DNA of 64,000 nt from an uncultured cyanobacterium (GCA_903823115.1 CAIJRN010000014.1:1-64000); one strand, 5' to 3'; positions 38,069-47,112 are shown, counted from the first letter of the stretch. Numbers and translations are program-made. Notes: generated from the letters alone by a model not told the origin.

Positions 38069-39055
38069 ATGCGGCCCAACAAGCAACGGGCCGTGCAGGT
38101 CACCTTTCTGGGCACGAGCTCGGGCGTACCCACCCGCGCGCGCAACGTATCAGCCGTGGCCCTGCGGCTGCCACAACGGGCTGAACTGTGGCTGTTCGAC
38201 TGCGGCGAAGGCACCCAGCACCAGTTTCTGCGCAGTGATCTGCGGGTCTCGCAGCTGCGGCGGATCTTCGTCACCCACATGCATGGTGACCATGTCTTCG
38301 GCCTGCCCGGGCTGCTGGCCAGCCTCGGACTGGCGGGGGTGAGCAAGGGGGTGGATCTCTACGGGCCCGACCCGCTGCGCGAGTTCCTCGATGGGGCGCT
38401 GCGCACCTCCTCCACCCGCATCGGCTACCCGCTACGCACTCATCGGGTGCGGGAAGCGGCCCACAGCGGCGCCCTGGTACTCGACGACGACGACCTGACG
38501 GTGCGCTGCACGCCCCTGAACCACCGCGTGCCTGCCTACGCCTACCGGGTGGATCAGAAGCCCCGTCCAGGGCGCTTTGACGTGGCCATGGCCAGGCAGC
38601 TGGAGATCCCCCCCGGGCCGATCTACGCCGAGCTCAAGGCCGGCCGCACCGTCTGTCTCGACGATGGGCGCGTGATCCGCGGCGAGGCCCTCTGCGGTCC
38701 TCCCAGGCCAGGCTGCAGCGTCGTCTACTGCACCGACACCGTCTTCAGCGAGGCGGCCGTGGAACTGGCCCGCGGCGCCGATCTGCTGATCCACGAATCC
38801 ACCTTCTGCCATGCCGAAGCGGAGCTGGCGATCGCGCGGCAGCACTCCACCAGCACGATGGCCGCCCAGACGGCCCTGGAGGCCGGGGTCAAGCGCCTGG
38901 TGCTCACCCATCTCAGTCCGCGCTACATCAGCGGCAATGCCATGACCCCCGACGACCTGGTGGCCGAAGCGCGGGCGATCTTCCCTGAGACCCAGGTGGC
39001 CAAGGATTTCCTCAGCATCGATGTGGTCGCGGCGGAACCGCCGCAGCAGGTCTGA
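38069..39055 (+). CDS. rnz: Ribonuclease Z
   Basis: Metallo-beta-lactamase-fold endonuclease that trims the 3' ends of tRNA precursors. The 328-residue protein has [37 protein letters not shown], the metal motif [16 protein letters not shown] (H-x-H-x-D-H type), [24 protein letters not shown] and VLTHLSPRY. The upstream open frame has no family similarity; the ATG at 38069 gives the standard start. It is divergent from the SpoIID gene across about 100 bases. Confidence 0.95.
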   Translation: MRPNKQRAVQVTFLGTSSGVPTRARNVSAVALRLPQRAELWLFDCGEGTQHQFLRSDLRVSQLRRIFVTHMHGDHVFGLPGLLASLGLAGVSKGVDLYGPDPLREFLDGALRTSSTRIGYPLRTHRVREAAHSGALVLDDDDLTVRCTPLNHRVPAYAYRVDQKPRPGRFDVAMARQLEIPPGPIYAELKAGRTVCLDDGRVIRGEALCGPPRPGCSVVYCTDTVFSEAAVELARGADLLIHESTFCHAEAELAIARQHSTSTMAAQTALEAGVKRLVLTHLSPRYISGNAMTPDDLVAEARAIFPETQVAKDFLSIDVVAAEPPQQV

Positions 39056-39151
39056 GCCTGCAACAGTTCCTGTGATTCCCCAGCGGGGGACCCATCGGCC
39101 GTGATACAAGGTCTCAGTCGCGGTCTCACCGCCATTTCACCGGCTTCTTCC

Positions 39152-39664
39152 ATGGCCCCCTTCCTTCGCTCCGCCCTTCGAGCCGCAGCCCGGATCCTGC
39201 TGATTCTGCCCCTGGCGTTGCTGCTCTGTTTCGCTGGCCCTGCCAACGCCGCCCAGTGGAGCAGCGAGCAGCTCACCGTGCCCTCCACCGTCGATGGCAC
39301 TCTCGTCACCTTCAGCGAAAAGGACGTCAAAGCCGGTCGCAAACTGTTCAACACCAGCTGCGGCACCTGTCACGCCGGCGGCATCACCAAGACCAACCAG
39401 AACGTGGGCCTTGACCCCGAAACCCTGGCCCTGGCCACCCCTCCGAGGGATTCGGTCGACTCGCTGGTCGACTACCTCAAGGATCCCACCTCCTATGACG
39501 GCGAGTACAGCATCTCCGATGTGCACCCCAGCCTGCGCAGCAGCGATGTGTTCGTGCAGATGCGCAACCTCGACGACGACGACCTGCGCCTGATCGCCGG
39601 CTACATCCTGGTGGCGCCCAAGGTGCAGGGCCTGCAGTGGGGCGGCGGCAAGATCTACTTCTGA
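39152..39664 (+). CDS. psbV: Photosystem II cytochrome c550
   Basis: Extrinsic lumenal haem protein that stabilises the oxygen-evolving complex. The 170-residue precursor has a signal peptide ending near GPANA-AQWSS (about residue 34). The haem site is SCGTCHAGG (C-x-x-C-H), the second axial His is in SISDVHPSLRSSD, and the C-terminus is GLQWGGGKIYF, a PsbV hallmark. The ATG at 39152 gives a compact signal peptide; an upstream in-frame ATG at 39101 is less likely. A strong terminator follows at 39769-39793. Confidence 0.95.
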   Translation: MAPFLRSALRAAARILLILPLALLLCFAGPANAAQWSSEQLTVPSTVDGTLVTFSEKDVKAGRKLFNTSCGTCHAGGITKTNQNVGLDPETLALATPPRDSVDSLVDYLKDPTSYDGEYSISDVHPSLRSSDVFVQMRNLDDDDLRLIAGYILVAPKVQGLQWGGGKIYF

Positions 39665-40081
39665 ACCTCTGATCGTTTGAACCTCTGATCGTTGCGATCC
39701 GGTTGCCGCCTCAGCCCGGGGCTGCCGCCATCAGGGCCGATCCCCGCCCGCTGATCCAATCCGACACCGGCCCTCCCAGGGGGCCTTTTTTTTGCCTTGA
39801 ATCCCGGGGGCCTCGCGGCCGATCCGACAGGCGCCACGGCAGGGGCCAGGGCAAGGCCCGGAGCTCGGCGCAAGCGAAGCGATCCGACGAGCTGCCGAGC
39901 CCACCACGAGACTGAGCTCCCAGCCTTGGCGGCCTGCCGCCCCCAGGGGCACCTGCACGTCCAACGGAAAGTCCATCCAGGCCGTGAGGGACAACGCTGC
40001 AGCTTGTCGCGCCCGCAGGACGCCAGCTTCGGTTTGACGAATCCACGTCACTCCCTGGACTTTGCAAGGCAACCTTCCAGC
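39665..40081. other. Intergenic stretch holding the psbV terminator
   Basis: About 417 bases between psbV and a convergent small gene. A direct repeat of TGATCGTTTGAACCTC-like sequence lies just after the psbV stop (39664-39690) and a terminator at 39769-39793. The remaining 290 bases contain no frame I can support. Confidence 0.5.
39769..39793 (+). terminator. Intrinsic terminator of psbV
   Basis: A GC-rich stem formed by GGCCCT and AGGGGGCC arms is followed immediately by eight T residues. It lies about 105 bases after the psbV stop, in the sense orientation. Confidence 0.85.
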
Positions 40082-40474
40082 TCAGGTCGCCTGTTCGGGC
40101 GTTGCCGGGGTGGGTGGCGTGAGATTGCGGGGCTCCATCGAGGCCGGCTGCTTGCTGTACCACCACTCCTGCAGGGCCGGCGCCAAGCGCTGCGGAAACA
40201 GGGTGATCACCGTGCGGGTCGGCCTGGCACCGGGCTGGAGCAGCTCGACGGCATAGGAGGGGCAGCGGCGTGCGGCCAGATCGGCCACGAAGCGGCGACC
40301 CACCCGCCGCCAACTGGGTTCCTTGCTGCGCCAGGCCAGCCGGCAACAGGGCCAGGGCAGCTCCTCGCGATCAAACAGGCGGCAGCAAGGTCCAAGCACG
40401 CGATAGCTGTACTGACCGCCGGGACTGACGTGCTCGCTGCCGGACACCAGCACGGAATGCACCTGGACGGACAT
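40082..40474 (-). CDS. Conserved-type hypothetical protein, Cys/Arg-rich
   Basis: 130-residue soluble protein of unknown function. It starts MSVQVHSVLVSGSEHVSPGG and has a Cys-rich centre (YRVLGPCCRLFDREELPWPC and CRLAWRSKEPSW), followed by RRFVADLAARRCPSYAVELL and a polar, Pro-rich tail. The four clustered cysteines could bind a metal or be redox active, but no known motif is met. The ATG at 40474 lies one base after the T-run of a strong terminator-like hairpin, so there is no conventional ribosome-binding site. A GTG a few codons inside may be used instead. It lies downstream of petF on the same strand. Confidence 0.65.
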   Translation of the reverse strand: MSVQVHSVLVSGSEHVSPGGQYSYRVLGPCCRLFDREELPWPCCRLAWRSKEPSWRRVGRRFVADLAARRCPSYAVELLQPGARPTRTVITLFPQRLAPALQEWWYSKQPASMEPRNLTPPTPATPEQAT

Positions 40475-40475
40475 G

Positions 40476-40499
40476 AAAAAAGCCACCCCGCAGGGTGGC
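40476..40499 (-). terminator. Intrinsic terminator downstream of petF, abutting the next start codon
   Basis: On the minus strand a perfect 7-bp stem (GCCACCC and GGGTGGC, loop of four bases) is followed by six T residues. It lies about 130 bases after the petF stop, and the T-run ends one base before the ATG of the next gene. It may act as a terminator or as an attenuator for that gene. Confidence 0.8.
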
Positions 40500-40626
40500 A
40501 GAAACAGACGATGGACGCAAGGCGTAAGCAGGGAGTCCGAAGCCAGCAATCACGAGAACCCAGGCTTGGAAGGGGGCTGGCAGGAGCCAACCCGCACCTG
40601 AAATCCGGACTGCAGCTGGAGCGAAC

Positions 40627-40926
40627 TCAATAGAGCTCTTCTTCAGAGTGGGTCTTGATGGTCACGTCGGAGGTGGGGTAAGCCACGCAGGTGAGCACGA
40701 AACCGGCTTCGATCTGGTCGTCATCCAGGAAGCTCTGATCGGACTGATCGACGGTGCCGGAGGTCAGCTTGCCGGCGCAGGTGGAGCAGGCACCGGCGCG
40801 GCAGGAGTAGGGCAGATCAATGCCCTGCTCCTCAGCGGCGTCGAGGATGTACTGGTCATCAGGAACCTCGATCGTCTTGTTGAGGCCTTCGCTCTCATTG
40901 ACGAGGGTGACCTTGTAGGAAGCCAT
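40627..40926 (-). CDS. petF: [2Fe-2S] ferredoxin (plant type)
   Basis: Soluble photosynthetic electron carrier that receives electrons from photosystem I and passes them to FNR, thioredoxin reductase and other enzymes. The 99-residue protein has the cluster ligands in [15 protein letters not shown] (three Cys) and [11 protein letters not shown] (fourth Cys), plus acidic patches ([21 protein letters not shown] at the C-terminus) that dock partners. Length and motifs are those of ferredoxin I. It is monocistronic or followed weakly by the Cys-rich small gene through a terminator. Confidence 0.97.
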   Translation of the reverse strand: MASYKVTLVNESEGLNKTIEVPDDQYILDAAEEQGIDLPYSCRAGACSTCAGKLTSGTVDQSDQSFLDDDQIEAGFVLTCVAYPTSDVTIKTHSEEELY

Positions 40927-41050
40927 GGAAGAGTTAGGGGCTCACAGGGATCCGGTGGCCAGGACCCTGTAGGACCCGCCCTTCCTACATCCGACAGGGG
41001 ACATTCCCGTCGATCTGGGGCCCGCAGGCCGGGAAGGCCAATCAAAGCCA

Positions 41051-41068
41051 GGGCACTGATCAGTGTGC
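41051..41068 (-). terminator. Possible terminator hairpin of the serA-prmA operon
   Basis: Just after the prmA stop the sequence holds the 12-base palindrome CACTGATCAGTG inside longer GGCAC/GTGCC arms. A short CTTTG follows on the minus strand rather than a real T-tract. It could be a weak terminator, or a binding site upstream of petF. Confidence 0.4.
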
Positions 41069-41069
41069 C

Positions 41070-42035
41070 TTATGCAACAGTCTGATGACGCCGGATCGTC
41101 ATCAGACCCCAGGGCTGTTGCGACGCCGTCAGCTCACCGTGCCAGCCGGCCGCCGCCAGCGTCCGGATCAGCGACGGCGCCTGATCCACCAGCAAGCCGC
41201 TCAGCAGCCCCAGGCCATCGGCCGCCAGCACCTGGCTGAAAGCCGGTGCCAGGGCCTCGATCACCGGCGCCAGGATGTTGCAGAGCAGCAGATCGGCAGG
41301 TCGCCCGGCCAGCAGCTCCGCCAGCGCCTCCACCGAGCCCTGGGCCACCGTCAGGGTCAGCCCGTTGAGGCGGGCGTTGTCGCCGCTGGCCCGCACCGCC
41401 AGGGGATCGGTGTCGCTGGCCACCACCGAGGCCGCCCCCAGCCGCAGGGCGGCCAGAGCCAGGACACCGCTGCCGCTGCCGAGATCGGCCACCCGCAACC
41501 CCGCCAGGCCCGATCCGGCGGCCGCCAGGCCCTCCAGTGCCTCCAGACAGAGGCGGGTGGTGGGATGGCTGCCGGTACCGAAGGCGCTGCCCGGATCCAT
41601 GCGGATCACCAGCCGCTCGGCGTGCTCCTCGGGCAGCTCCAGCCAGGCGGGCAGGATCAGCAAACGCTCACCGACCGGATCGGCCTGCCAGTGCCGTTTC
41701 CAGCTCAGGCTCCAGTCTTGCTCGCCCTGCTGCTGCCAGAGCAGCGGCGGCAGGGCCAGATCAAACGGTTCGCCAAGGGGGGCCAGAGCCCTCTCCAGGG
41801 CCTGGCGCTGGGGCTCGGGCCAGTCGATCTCGGGCAACCAGGCGAGCAGCTCCTTGCGCTGGGGGGTCTCCGGCCGATGGCGCACGGCCACCCGGGGAAT
41901 GCCGAGGATCTGCAACTTCCAGAGCAGCGACTCCTCCAGCTCCGGCGGGCAGGCCATCTCCAGTCGCCACCAGCCCGGAGCACCAGGCGAGCTCTCGGGC
42001 ACTGGAACGGGCCCAGGGCCGGGGGAGGCCGCCAT
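41070..42035 (-). CDS. prmA: Ribosomal protein L11 methyltransferase
   Basis: SAM-dependent methyltransferase that trimethylates L11. The 321-residue protein has a small N-terminal substrate-recognition domain (about 1-95). The Rossmann methyltransferase domain follows with MDPGSAFGTGSHPTTRLCLE, the SAM motif RVADLGSGSGVLALAALRLG, VVASDTDPLAVRA and LLLCNILAPVIEAL (the N-I-L-A motif of PrmA). The ATG shares one base with the serA stop, so the two are translationally linked. Confidence 0.93.
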   Translation of the reverse strand: MAASPGPGPVPVPESSPGAPGWWRLEMACPPELEESLLWKLQILGIPRVAVRHRPETPQRKELLAWLPEIDWPEPQRQALERALAPLGEPFDLALPPLLWQQQGEQDWSLSWKRHWQADPVGERLLILPAWLELPEEHAERLVIRMDPGSAFGTGSHPTTRLCLEALEGLAAAGSGLAGLRVADLGSGSGVLALAALRLGAASVVASDTDPLAVRASGDNARLNGLTLTVAQGSVEALAELLAGRPADLLLCNILAPVIEALAPAFSQVLAADGLGLLSGLLVDQAPSLIRTLAAAGWHGELTASQQPWGLMTIRRHQTVA

Positions 42036-43621
42036 CAGAGGGTGACCGGATGGGCTTCCTGGATGCCGTTGATCTGGTGGATCGTGGCCAGGAGGCTGGC
42101 GGGAATCGGATCGTCGAGGCTCAGCACCATCACGGCATCGCCGCGGACGATGCGGCGCCCCACCTGCATCGAGGCGATGTTGACGTTGTGCTCGCCGAGC
42201 ACCGAGCCCAGCTGGCCGATGATGCCGGGCATGTCCCGGTGACGGGTGAACAGCATGTGGCGGCTGGGGGCCACATTCACCGGGAACTCGTCAATGGTGG
42301 TGATCCGCAGTTCGCCGTCGGCGAACACTGCTCCGGTGACGCTGTGGTTGCCCTTGCTGCCGCGGCAGCTGAGCTGCAGGGAGCCGCCGGCGAAATCGCG
42401 GCTGGCCTCGTCCTTGACCTCGAGCACGTGGATGCCCCGTTCCTTGGCCTCCAGACCGGCATTGACGTAGTTGATGCTGTCGCCGAGGGCCGTGGAGAGG
42501 ATCCCCTTGAGCGAAGCCACCACCAGGGGCTGGGCCGGCAGGGAGGCGAACTCACCCTGGAGGCGCACCTCAAGTTCACTGATCTGCCCGCCGGCCAGCT
42601 GGCTGAGCAGCTGACCCAGGGTCTCGGCCAGCTGCAGATGGGGCTTGAGCTGCTCCATCAGCTCGGCGTTGAGGCCGGGGATGTTGACGGCGCTGCGGGC
42701 AGGCAGACCCAACAGCACGTCACGGATCTGCTCGGCCACATCGATCGCCACATTTTCCTGGGCCTCTTCGGTGGAGGCGCCGAGATGGGGGGTGAGGATC
42801 AGGCGCTCCTTGACGGCCCGCAACGGCGAATCGGCCGCCAGGGGCTCCTTGGCGAACACATCCAGGGCGGCGCCGGCGATCACACCGTTCTCGACCGCCT
42901 CCGCCAGGGCTGCCTCGTCGACGATGCCGCCGCGGGCGCAGTTCACCAGGCGTGCCGTGGGCTTCATCGTGCGCAACAGCTCGGCATTCACCAGGTTTTC
43001 GGTATCCGGCGTGCGGGGCAGGTGCAGGGTGATGTAGTCAGCTTCGGCGAACAGCTCGGGCAGGCTCAGAAGCCGCACCTGCATCTGCTGGGCCCGCTCC
43101 GGTGACACGAACGGGTCGTAGGCGGCCACATCCATGCCCATCGCCCTGGCGACGCGGGCCACATGGGAGCCGATCTTGCCGAGACCGACCACGCCGAGAA
43201 TTTTCTTGTAGAGCTCATTGCCCACGTAGGTCTTGCGGTCCCAGCCGCCGGCCATGGTGCTGGCGTGGGCGTGGGGCACGTGGCGCGACAGCGCCAGCAT
43301 CAGCGCCAGGGCCTGCTCCGCCGCCGCAATCGTGTTGCCCTCGGGCGAATTCACCACGATCACGCCGCGGCGGGTGGCGGCGGGCACATCGACGTTGTCG
43401 ACGCCGACGCCGGCGCGGCCGATGATGCGCAGCTTGGTGGCGGCCTCGATCACATCGGCCGTCACCTGGGTGCCGGAGCGGATCATCAGGCCGTCGTAGT
43501 CGCCGATGATCGCCTTGAGCTCCTCAGGTGGCAGCCCGGTGCGCACATCCACCTGGGCCACCTGAGAGAGGATGTCGATCCCCGTTTGATCAATGGGATC
43601 GGAAACCAGAACCTTCGTCAT
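42035..43621 (-). CDS. serA: D-3-phosphoglycerate dehydrogenase
   Basis: First enzyme of serine synthesis. The 528-residue protein is of the long type. It has a substrate domain starting MTKVLVSDPIDQTGIDILSQ, a nucleotide-binding domain with ILGVVGLGKIGSHVARVARA (G-x-G-x-x-G), and active-site segments NCARGGIVDEAALAEAVENG and LTPHLGASTEEAQENVAID (catalytic His). An allosteric substrate-binding domain and a C-terminal ACT domain follow (about 455-528; HMLFTRHRDMPGIIGQLGSV). Upstream open frame is rejected; the ATG at 43621 fits the family start. It is divergent from the next conserved gene. Confidence 0.95.
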   Translation of the reverse strand: MTKVLVSDPIDQTGIDILSQVAQVDVRTGLPPEELKAIIGDYDGLMIRSGTQVTADVIEAATKLRIIGRAGVGVDNVDVPAATRRGVIVVNSPEGNTIAAAEQALALMLALSRHVPHAHASTMAGGWDRKTYVGNELYKKILGVVGLGKIGSHVARVARAMGMDVAAYDPFVSPERAQQMQVRLLSLPELFAEADYITLHLPRTPDTENLVNAELLRTMKPTARLVNCARGGIVDEAALAEAVENGVIAGAALDVFAKEPLAADSPLRAVKERLILTPHLGASTEEAQENVAIDVAEQIRDVLLGLPARSAVNIPGLNAELMEQLKPHLQLAETLGQLLSQLAGGQISELEVRLQGEFASLPAQPLVVASLKGILSTALGDSINYVNAGLEAKERGIHVLEVKDEASRDFAGGSLQLSCRGSKGNHSVTGAVFADGELRITTIDEFPVNVAPSRHMLFTRHRDMPGIIGQLGSVLGEHNVNIASMQVGRRIVRGDAVMVLSLDDPIPASLLATIHQINGIQEAHPVTL

Positions 43622-43732
43622 GACCCGGCGTGTGAAGTAGCGCCGCAACGGCGCAGTGAGCAGCACCGCCCCGAAGGGCTGGCCGGAGGTGCAGTGTAGA
43701 GAGCGACGTCGTGGCCAAAGCGGAGGCAGAAG

Positions 43733-44236
43733 GTGACGCTGTGTGTGGTGGTGGTGCTGGATGACCACAAACGTCTGGAACAGCTGCGCCAGCAGCTCGC
43801 GGCCCAGCAACCGGCGCCGACCCAGCTGGTGGCGATCGGCAGCGGTGAAACGCCCATGCTTTCTGTGGACCGGCTCAATCCGGCCACGGCACGGCGCCAG
43901 CGGCAGCGGAGCATGGCCCGCTGGCTGATGCCCTTCGGCTTCCTGGCCGGGCTGACCTTCACCCAGATCACCGATCTGCACACCTTCGATCTGTTCGGTC
44001 CCTGGGGCGAACCGGTGATCGGCGGGCTGCTGGGGATGGGGTCAGGACTGATGGGAAGTTTCGCCGCGGCGGCGAGCGTGGTCTCTGAGGAGGAGGACCG
44101 GCTGCGGATCCTGCGCAATCGGCTGGAGGAGGGCAACTGGCTGCTGCTGCTGGAGCAGGCCAGCGGCCAGGAGGTGCCCTGGACCCTGGTGCAGCAGGCC
44201 CGCCCCAAGGCGGTGATCCGCCTGGGAGAGGACTGA
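43733..44236 (+). CDS. Conserved cyanobacterial-type membrane protein
   Basis: 167-residue protein. A short alpha/beta N-terminus (MTLCVVVVLDDHKRLEQLRQ) leads to two hydrophobic segments, about 65-80 (WLMPFGFLAGLTFTQI) and about 92-112 (EPVIGGLLGMGSGLMGSFAA). The central glycine-rich hairpin suggests a membrane-embedded or membrane-associated hairpin. The C-terminal helix region is charged. No enzymatic motif is visible. It lies 3 bases upstream of the PSII S4 gene on the same strand, so a role near the photosynthetic membrane is a reasonable guess only. Confidence 0.75.
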   Translation: MTLCVVVVLDDHKRLEQLRQQLAAQQPAPTQLVAIGSGETPMLSVDRLNPATARRQRQRSMARWLMPFGFLAGLTFTQITDLHTFDLFGPWGEPVIGGLLGMGSGLMGSFAAAASVVSEEEDRLRILRNRLEEGNWLLLLEQASGQEVPWTLVQQARPKAVIRLGED

Positions 44237-44239
44237 ACC

Positions 44240-45025
44240 GTGCTGCCCCTGGAATCACTGCTGCAGGGCTCCAGCCAGCGCCAGGAGCTGCTGCCGATCG
44301 TGGCGGCTGCCGAAACGGCCTTGCGCACCTGGGAACCCACCTGGACCCCCCTGCTGGCGGCGGCGCTGCGGGAGGAGGCCGAGCAACGGTTCGCCGCCCT
44401 CAGCGATCTCAGCCTGGCCAGCGCCGGCGGCTACGCGGGAGCGGAGCGCCGGCGGCTGCTGCTGCAGCGCTCCGAACTCGCCCAGCCCGTCGAAGAGCTC
44501 GATGCCGGCCTGGGGGGCCTGGAGATCAGCGGCAACTTTTTGTTTGATCCCGCTGAGCCCAGCGATCTGCGCGAGGGATTGCGAGCCGCGGGCGCCGCGG
44601 CCGGCGAGCTGGGCGACCTCTGGATCCGCGGCGATCGGGGCGGCCAGGCGATCGTCTCAGCCGAGCTGGCCCAGCGCCTCAATGGCCAGCTCGGCCGTGT
44701 GCGCAGCGTCGAGGTGCGCTTTGAAGTGCGGCCGATCGCCGAACTGCAGCTACCGCCGGAGCGGATCGAGCGCTCGTTGACGACGGTGGAGGCCTCCCTG
44801 CGCCTCGACGCGGTCGGCTCGGCCGGCTTCGGCCTCTCCCGCAGTCGCCTGGTGGAGCGGATCCGCCGCGGTGAGGTGCGCGTCGACTGGCAGCCGGTGA
44901 CCAGCCCCAGCCGGGAACTGGCGCCGGGCCAGCGGGTGCAGCTCGAAGGCCGGGGCGAACTGCTGATCGAAACGGCCGAACCCACCCTGCGGGGCCGCTG
45001 GCGGGTGGTGATCAAACGCCGCTGA
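44240..45025 (+). CDS. Photosystem II S4 domain protein
   Basis: 261-residue RNA-binding-type protein known in cyanobacteria and plastids as the photosystem II S4 domain protein; its role in PSII is inferred from phylogenetic distribution. The N-terminal 160 residues include ALSDLSLASAGGYAGAERRR and a YlmH-like segment. The C-terminal S4 domain reads LDAVGSAGFGLSRSRLVERI, RRGEVRVDWQPVTSPSRELA and GQRVQLEGRGELLI. The start is GTG at 44240, only 3 bases after the previous stop, so both genes form one unit. tRNA-Val follows about 250 bases later. Confidence 0.85.
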   Translation: MLPLESLLQGSSQRQELLPIVAAAETALRTWEPTWTPLLAAALREEAEQRFAALSDLSLASAGGYAGAERRRLLLQRSELAQPVEELDAGLGGLEISGNFLFDPAEPSDLREGLRAAGAAAGELGDLWIRGDRGGQAIVSAELAQRLNGQLGRVRSVEVRFEVRPIAELQLPPERIERSLTTVEASLRLDAVGSAGFGLSRSRLVERIRRGEVRVDWQPVTSPSRELAPGQRVQLEGRGELLIETAEPTLRGRWRVVIKRR

Positions 45026-45155
45026 GAAGCACGGAGGGCAAGGCCTCGGCAGCGTCCCTCCTGAACCCTCGGCAGCGGGTTGTCGCATCATGGGGAGCGG
45101 ACCGTCTGCCGGGGCTTGCGAGGGTTCGCGATCCGGCCTTGAAGCGGTTGAGCCT

Positions 45156-45170
45156 GGCTGCTGAGCAGCC
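45156..45170. repeat. Small stem-loop between the S4 gene and tRNA-Val
   Basis: GGCTGCTGAGCAGCC forms a near-perfect hairpin about 130 bases after the S4 gene stop and 100 bases before tRNA-Val. No T-tract follows. It could be a processing or termination signal. Confidence 0.35.
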
Positions 45171-45272
45171 GCCCCGGGGGCCCGTGAGCCGACTGCTAGG
45201 TTGTGACCTCGAAGGGGGCGATCTCGATCATTCGATCCGGATCCAACCTGTCCCGTTGGACTTTGTTCCTAC

Positions 45273-45344
45273 GGGCGATTAGCTCAGAGGTAGAGCACTA
45301 CCTTGACACGGTAGGAGTCACTGGTTCGATTCCAGTATCGCCCA
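45273..45344 (+). tRNA. tRNA-Val (anticodon GAC)
   Basis: A full cloverleaf can be drawn. The acceptor arms are GGGCGAT and ATCGCCC with discriminator A. The D arm is GCTCAGAGGTAGAGC. The anticodon arm is CTACC-TTGACAC-GGTAG with anticodon GAC, and the T arm is CTGG-TTCGATT-CCAG. The 3' CCA is not encoded. The variable loop is short. Confidence 0.97.
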
Positions 45345-45663
45345 CTTTCGTCCAGTCCCATGCGCGATCCGACGCCCCCAGCTGGCCGTTTCGCCGCACC
45401 TGGCGCCATCCTCTTCCAGTGCCGCCGCTGCCCCCTTGCCCCATCCGGGCGGCAGCCAAACGCCGGCAACTGTGGCTGCGCCGCTGCAGAACATCGGCCA
45501 ACCCAGCTGGACCAGGCCAGCCGTTGACAGGCCAGCCGTTGAACCGTGGCCGATCCAGTCGGCCAGCTTGCCCCGGAGCCCATCCGTCCACCGAAAGCGA
45601 CCCTCAACCGCATCGCCACGGTTCACCGTCTCAACGCCCCTCAGCACTTCCAGCCAGCCGACC
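45345..45663. other. Repeat-bearing stretch between tRNA-Val and murD
   Basis: About 320 bases. A 15-base unit AGGCCAGCCGTTGAC is repeated in tandem at 45514-45543, and TCCAGCCAGCCGAC occurs at 45649 and again at 45718. The stretch is open in the murD frame from about 45436 and would encode a Pro/Ser/Thr-rich extension. I consider most of it non-coding leader, but this is uncertain. Confidence 0.5.
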
Positions 45664-47112
45664 GTGTCAACGCCGTCACCCGTCTTCAACCAACCGAACA
45701 CAACGCCGCCAGGTGAGTCCAGCCAGCCGACGGTGATCCTCGGCCTGGGCCGCTCCGGCATCGGTGCCGCTCGGCTGCTCCACCACCAGAAGCAGCCGGT
45801 GCTGCTGCTGGAAAGCCGCGACAACGCCGAGCTCCAGGCCCGGGCCGCCGAGCTTCGCGGCGAGGGCATCGCCGTCCAACTGGGCACGCCCCTGGCCCTC
45901 ACCAGCTTTGAGAACCTGCCGCAGCCCCCCGCCGCCGTGGTGGTCAGTCCCGGCATTCGCTGGGATCACCCGGTGCTGGAACAGCTCCGCGCCCAGGGCA
46001 TCCCCGTGCAGGGGGAAATGCTGATTGCCTGGCAGGCCAGCCGCGATGTGCCCTGGATCGGCATCACCGGCACCAACGGCAAGACCACCGTCACCTATCT
46101 GGTGCAGCATCTGCTCAGCCAGGGCGGACTGGATGCGCCCCTGTGCGGCAATGTCGGCTTCTCGGCGGCGGAACTGGCCCTGGAACGCCTGCAGAGCGGC
46201 CAGCGGCGGCCCGACTGGCTGGTGGTGGAACTGAGCAGCTATCAGATCGAGGCCACCCCGGAGCTGGCTCCCGCCATCGGCCTCTGGACCACCCTCACCC
46301 CGGACCATCTCGAGCGCCACGGCAGTCTCGACAACTACCGGGCGATCAAGCGCCGGCTGCTGGAGAGCTCCGCCCTGCGCCTGCTCAACGCCGACGACCC
46401 CGACCTGCGGAGCCACGCCGCCAGCTGGGATACGGCCGAGTGGATCACCGCCGGGCGCCGTGAGGGCCTGCCGCCCTCGATCGATCCGCTGCTGTGGATC
46501 GAGAACGGCCTGGTGTGCGGGCGTCAGGGGGGCCTGTTCGCGGCGGACTGCCTGGCGATGCCGGGTGAACACAATCGCCAGAACCTGCTGCTGGCCACCG
46601 CCGTCGCTCTGGAGGCGGGCATCGAACCGGCCATGATCGAAGCCGCCTGCCGCCGCTTCCCCGGGGTGCCGCACCGGCTTGAGCGGCTGCCTGAACGGGC
46701 CGGAATCAGCTGGTTCAACGACAGCAAGGCCACCAACTACGACGCTGCCGAGGTGGCCCTCAAGGCGCTGGCCGGCCCCTTGGTGGTGCTGGCTGGCGGT
46801 GAATCCAAACAAGGTGACGCCAGCGGCTGGCTGGCCCAGTTGCGGCGCCAGGCGGCGGCGGTGGTGCTCTACGGCGCCGCCCGTCAGGAATTGGCCGCCC
46901 TGCTCGCGGCCAGCGGTTATGGCGGCAGCGTCGTCGAGGTCAAAGGGCTGGAGCAGGCGGTGCCGATCGCCGCCGAGCTGGCCCCGGCCCACGGCTGCTG
47001 CAGTGTGCTGCTCTCACCGGCCTGCGCCAGCTTCGATCAATACAGCGATTTCGAGGCCCGCGGCGATCATTTCCGCCAAATGGTGGCAGCGCTGGAGGCA
47101 GCGCCGGCCTGA
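45664..47112 (+). CDS. murD: UDP-N-acetylmuramoylalanine--D-glutamate ligase
   Basis: Adds D-glutamate to UDP-MurNAc-L-Ala in peptidoglycan synthesis. The protein has an N-terminal nucleotide-binding start VILGLGRSGIGAARLLHHQ, the ATP loop WIGITGTNGKTTVTYLVQHL, VVELSSYQIEATPELAP, TLTPDHLERHGSLDNYRAIK, FPGVPHRLERL and the C-terminal WFNDSKATNYDAAEVALKAL, all MurD/Mur-ligase hallmarks. The start is uncertain: GTG 45664 (482 residues) leaves a 23-residue leader, GTG 45733 begins at the core itself, and the frame is open from 45436. It follows tRNA-Val on the same strand. Confidence 0.93.
   Translation: MSTPSPVFNQPNTTPPGESSQPTVILGLGRSGIGAARLLHHQKQPVLLLESRDNAELQARAAELRGEGIAVQLGTPLALTSFENLPQPPAAVVVSPGIRWDHPVLEQLRAQGIPVQGEMLIAWQASRDVPWIGITGTNGKTTVTYLVQHLLSQGGLDAPLCGNVGFSAAELALERLQSGQRRPDWLVVELSSYQIEATPELAPAIGLWTTLTPDHLERHGSLDNYRAIKRRLLESSALRLLNADDPDLRSHAASWDTAEWITAGRREGLPPSIDPLLWIENGLVCGRQGGLFAADCLAMPGEHNRQNLLLATAVALEAGIEPAMIEAACRRFPGVPHRLERLPERAGISWFNDSKATNYDAAEVALKALAGPLVVLAGGESKQGDASGWLAQLRRQAAAVVLYGAARQELAALLAASGYGGSVVEVKGLEQAVPIAAELAPAHGCCSVLLSPACASFDQYSDFEARGDHFRQMVAALEAAPA

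Noticed and set aside
45273-45344. Possible attachment site or integrase next to tRNA-Val
   Set aside because: No integrase gene and no direct repeat of the tRNA 3' end was seen nearby.
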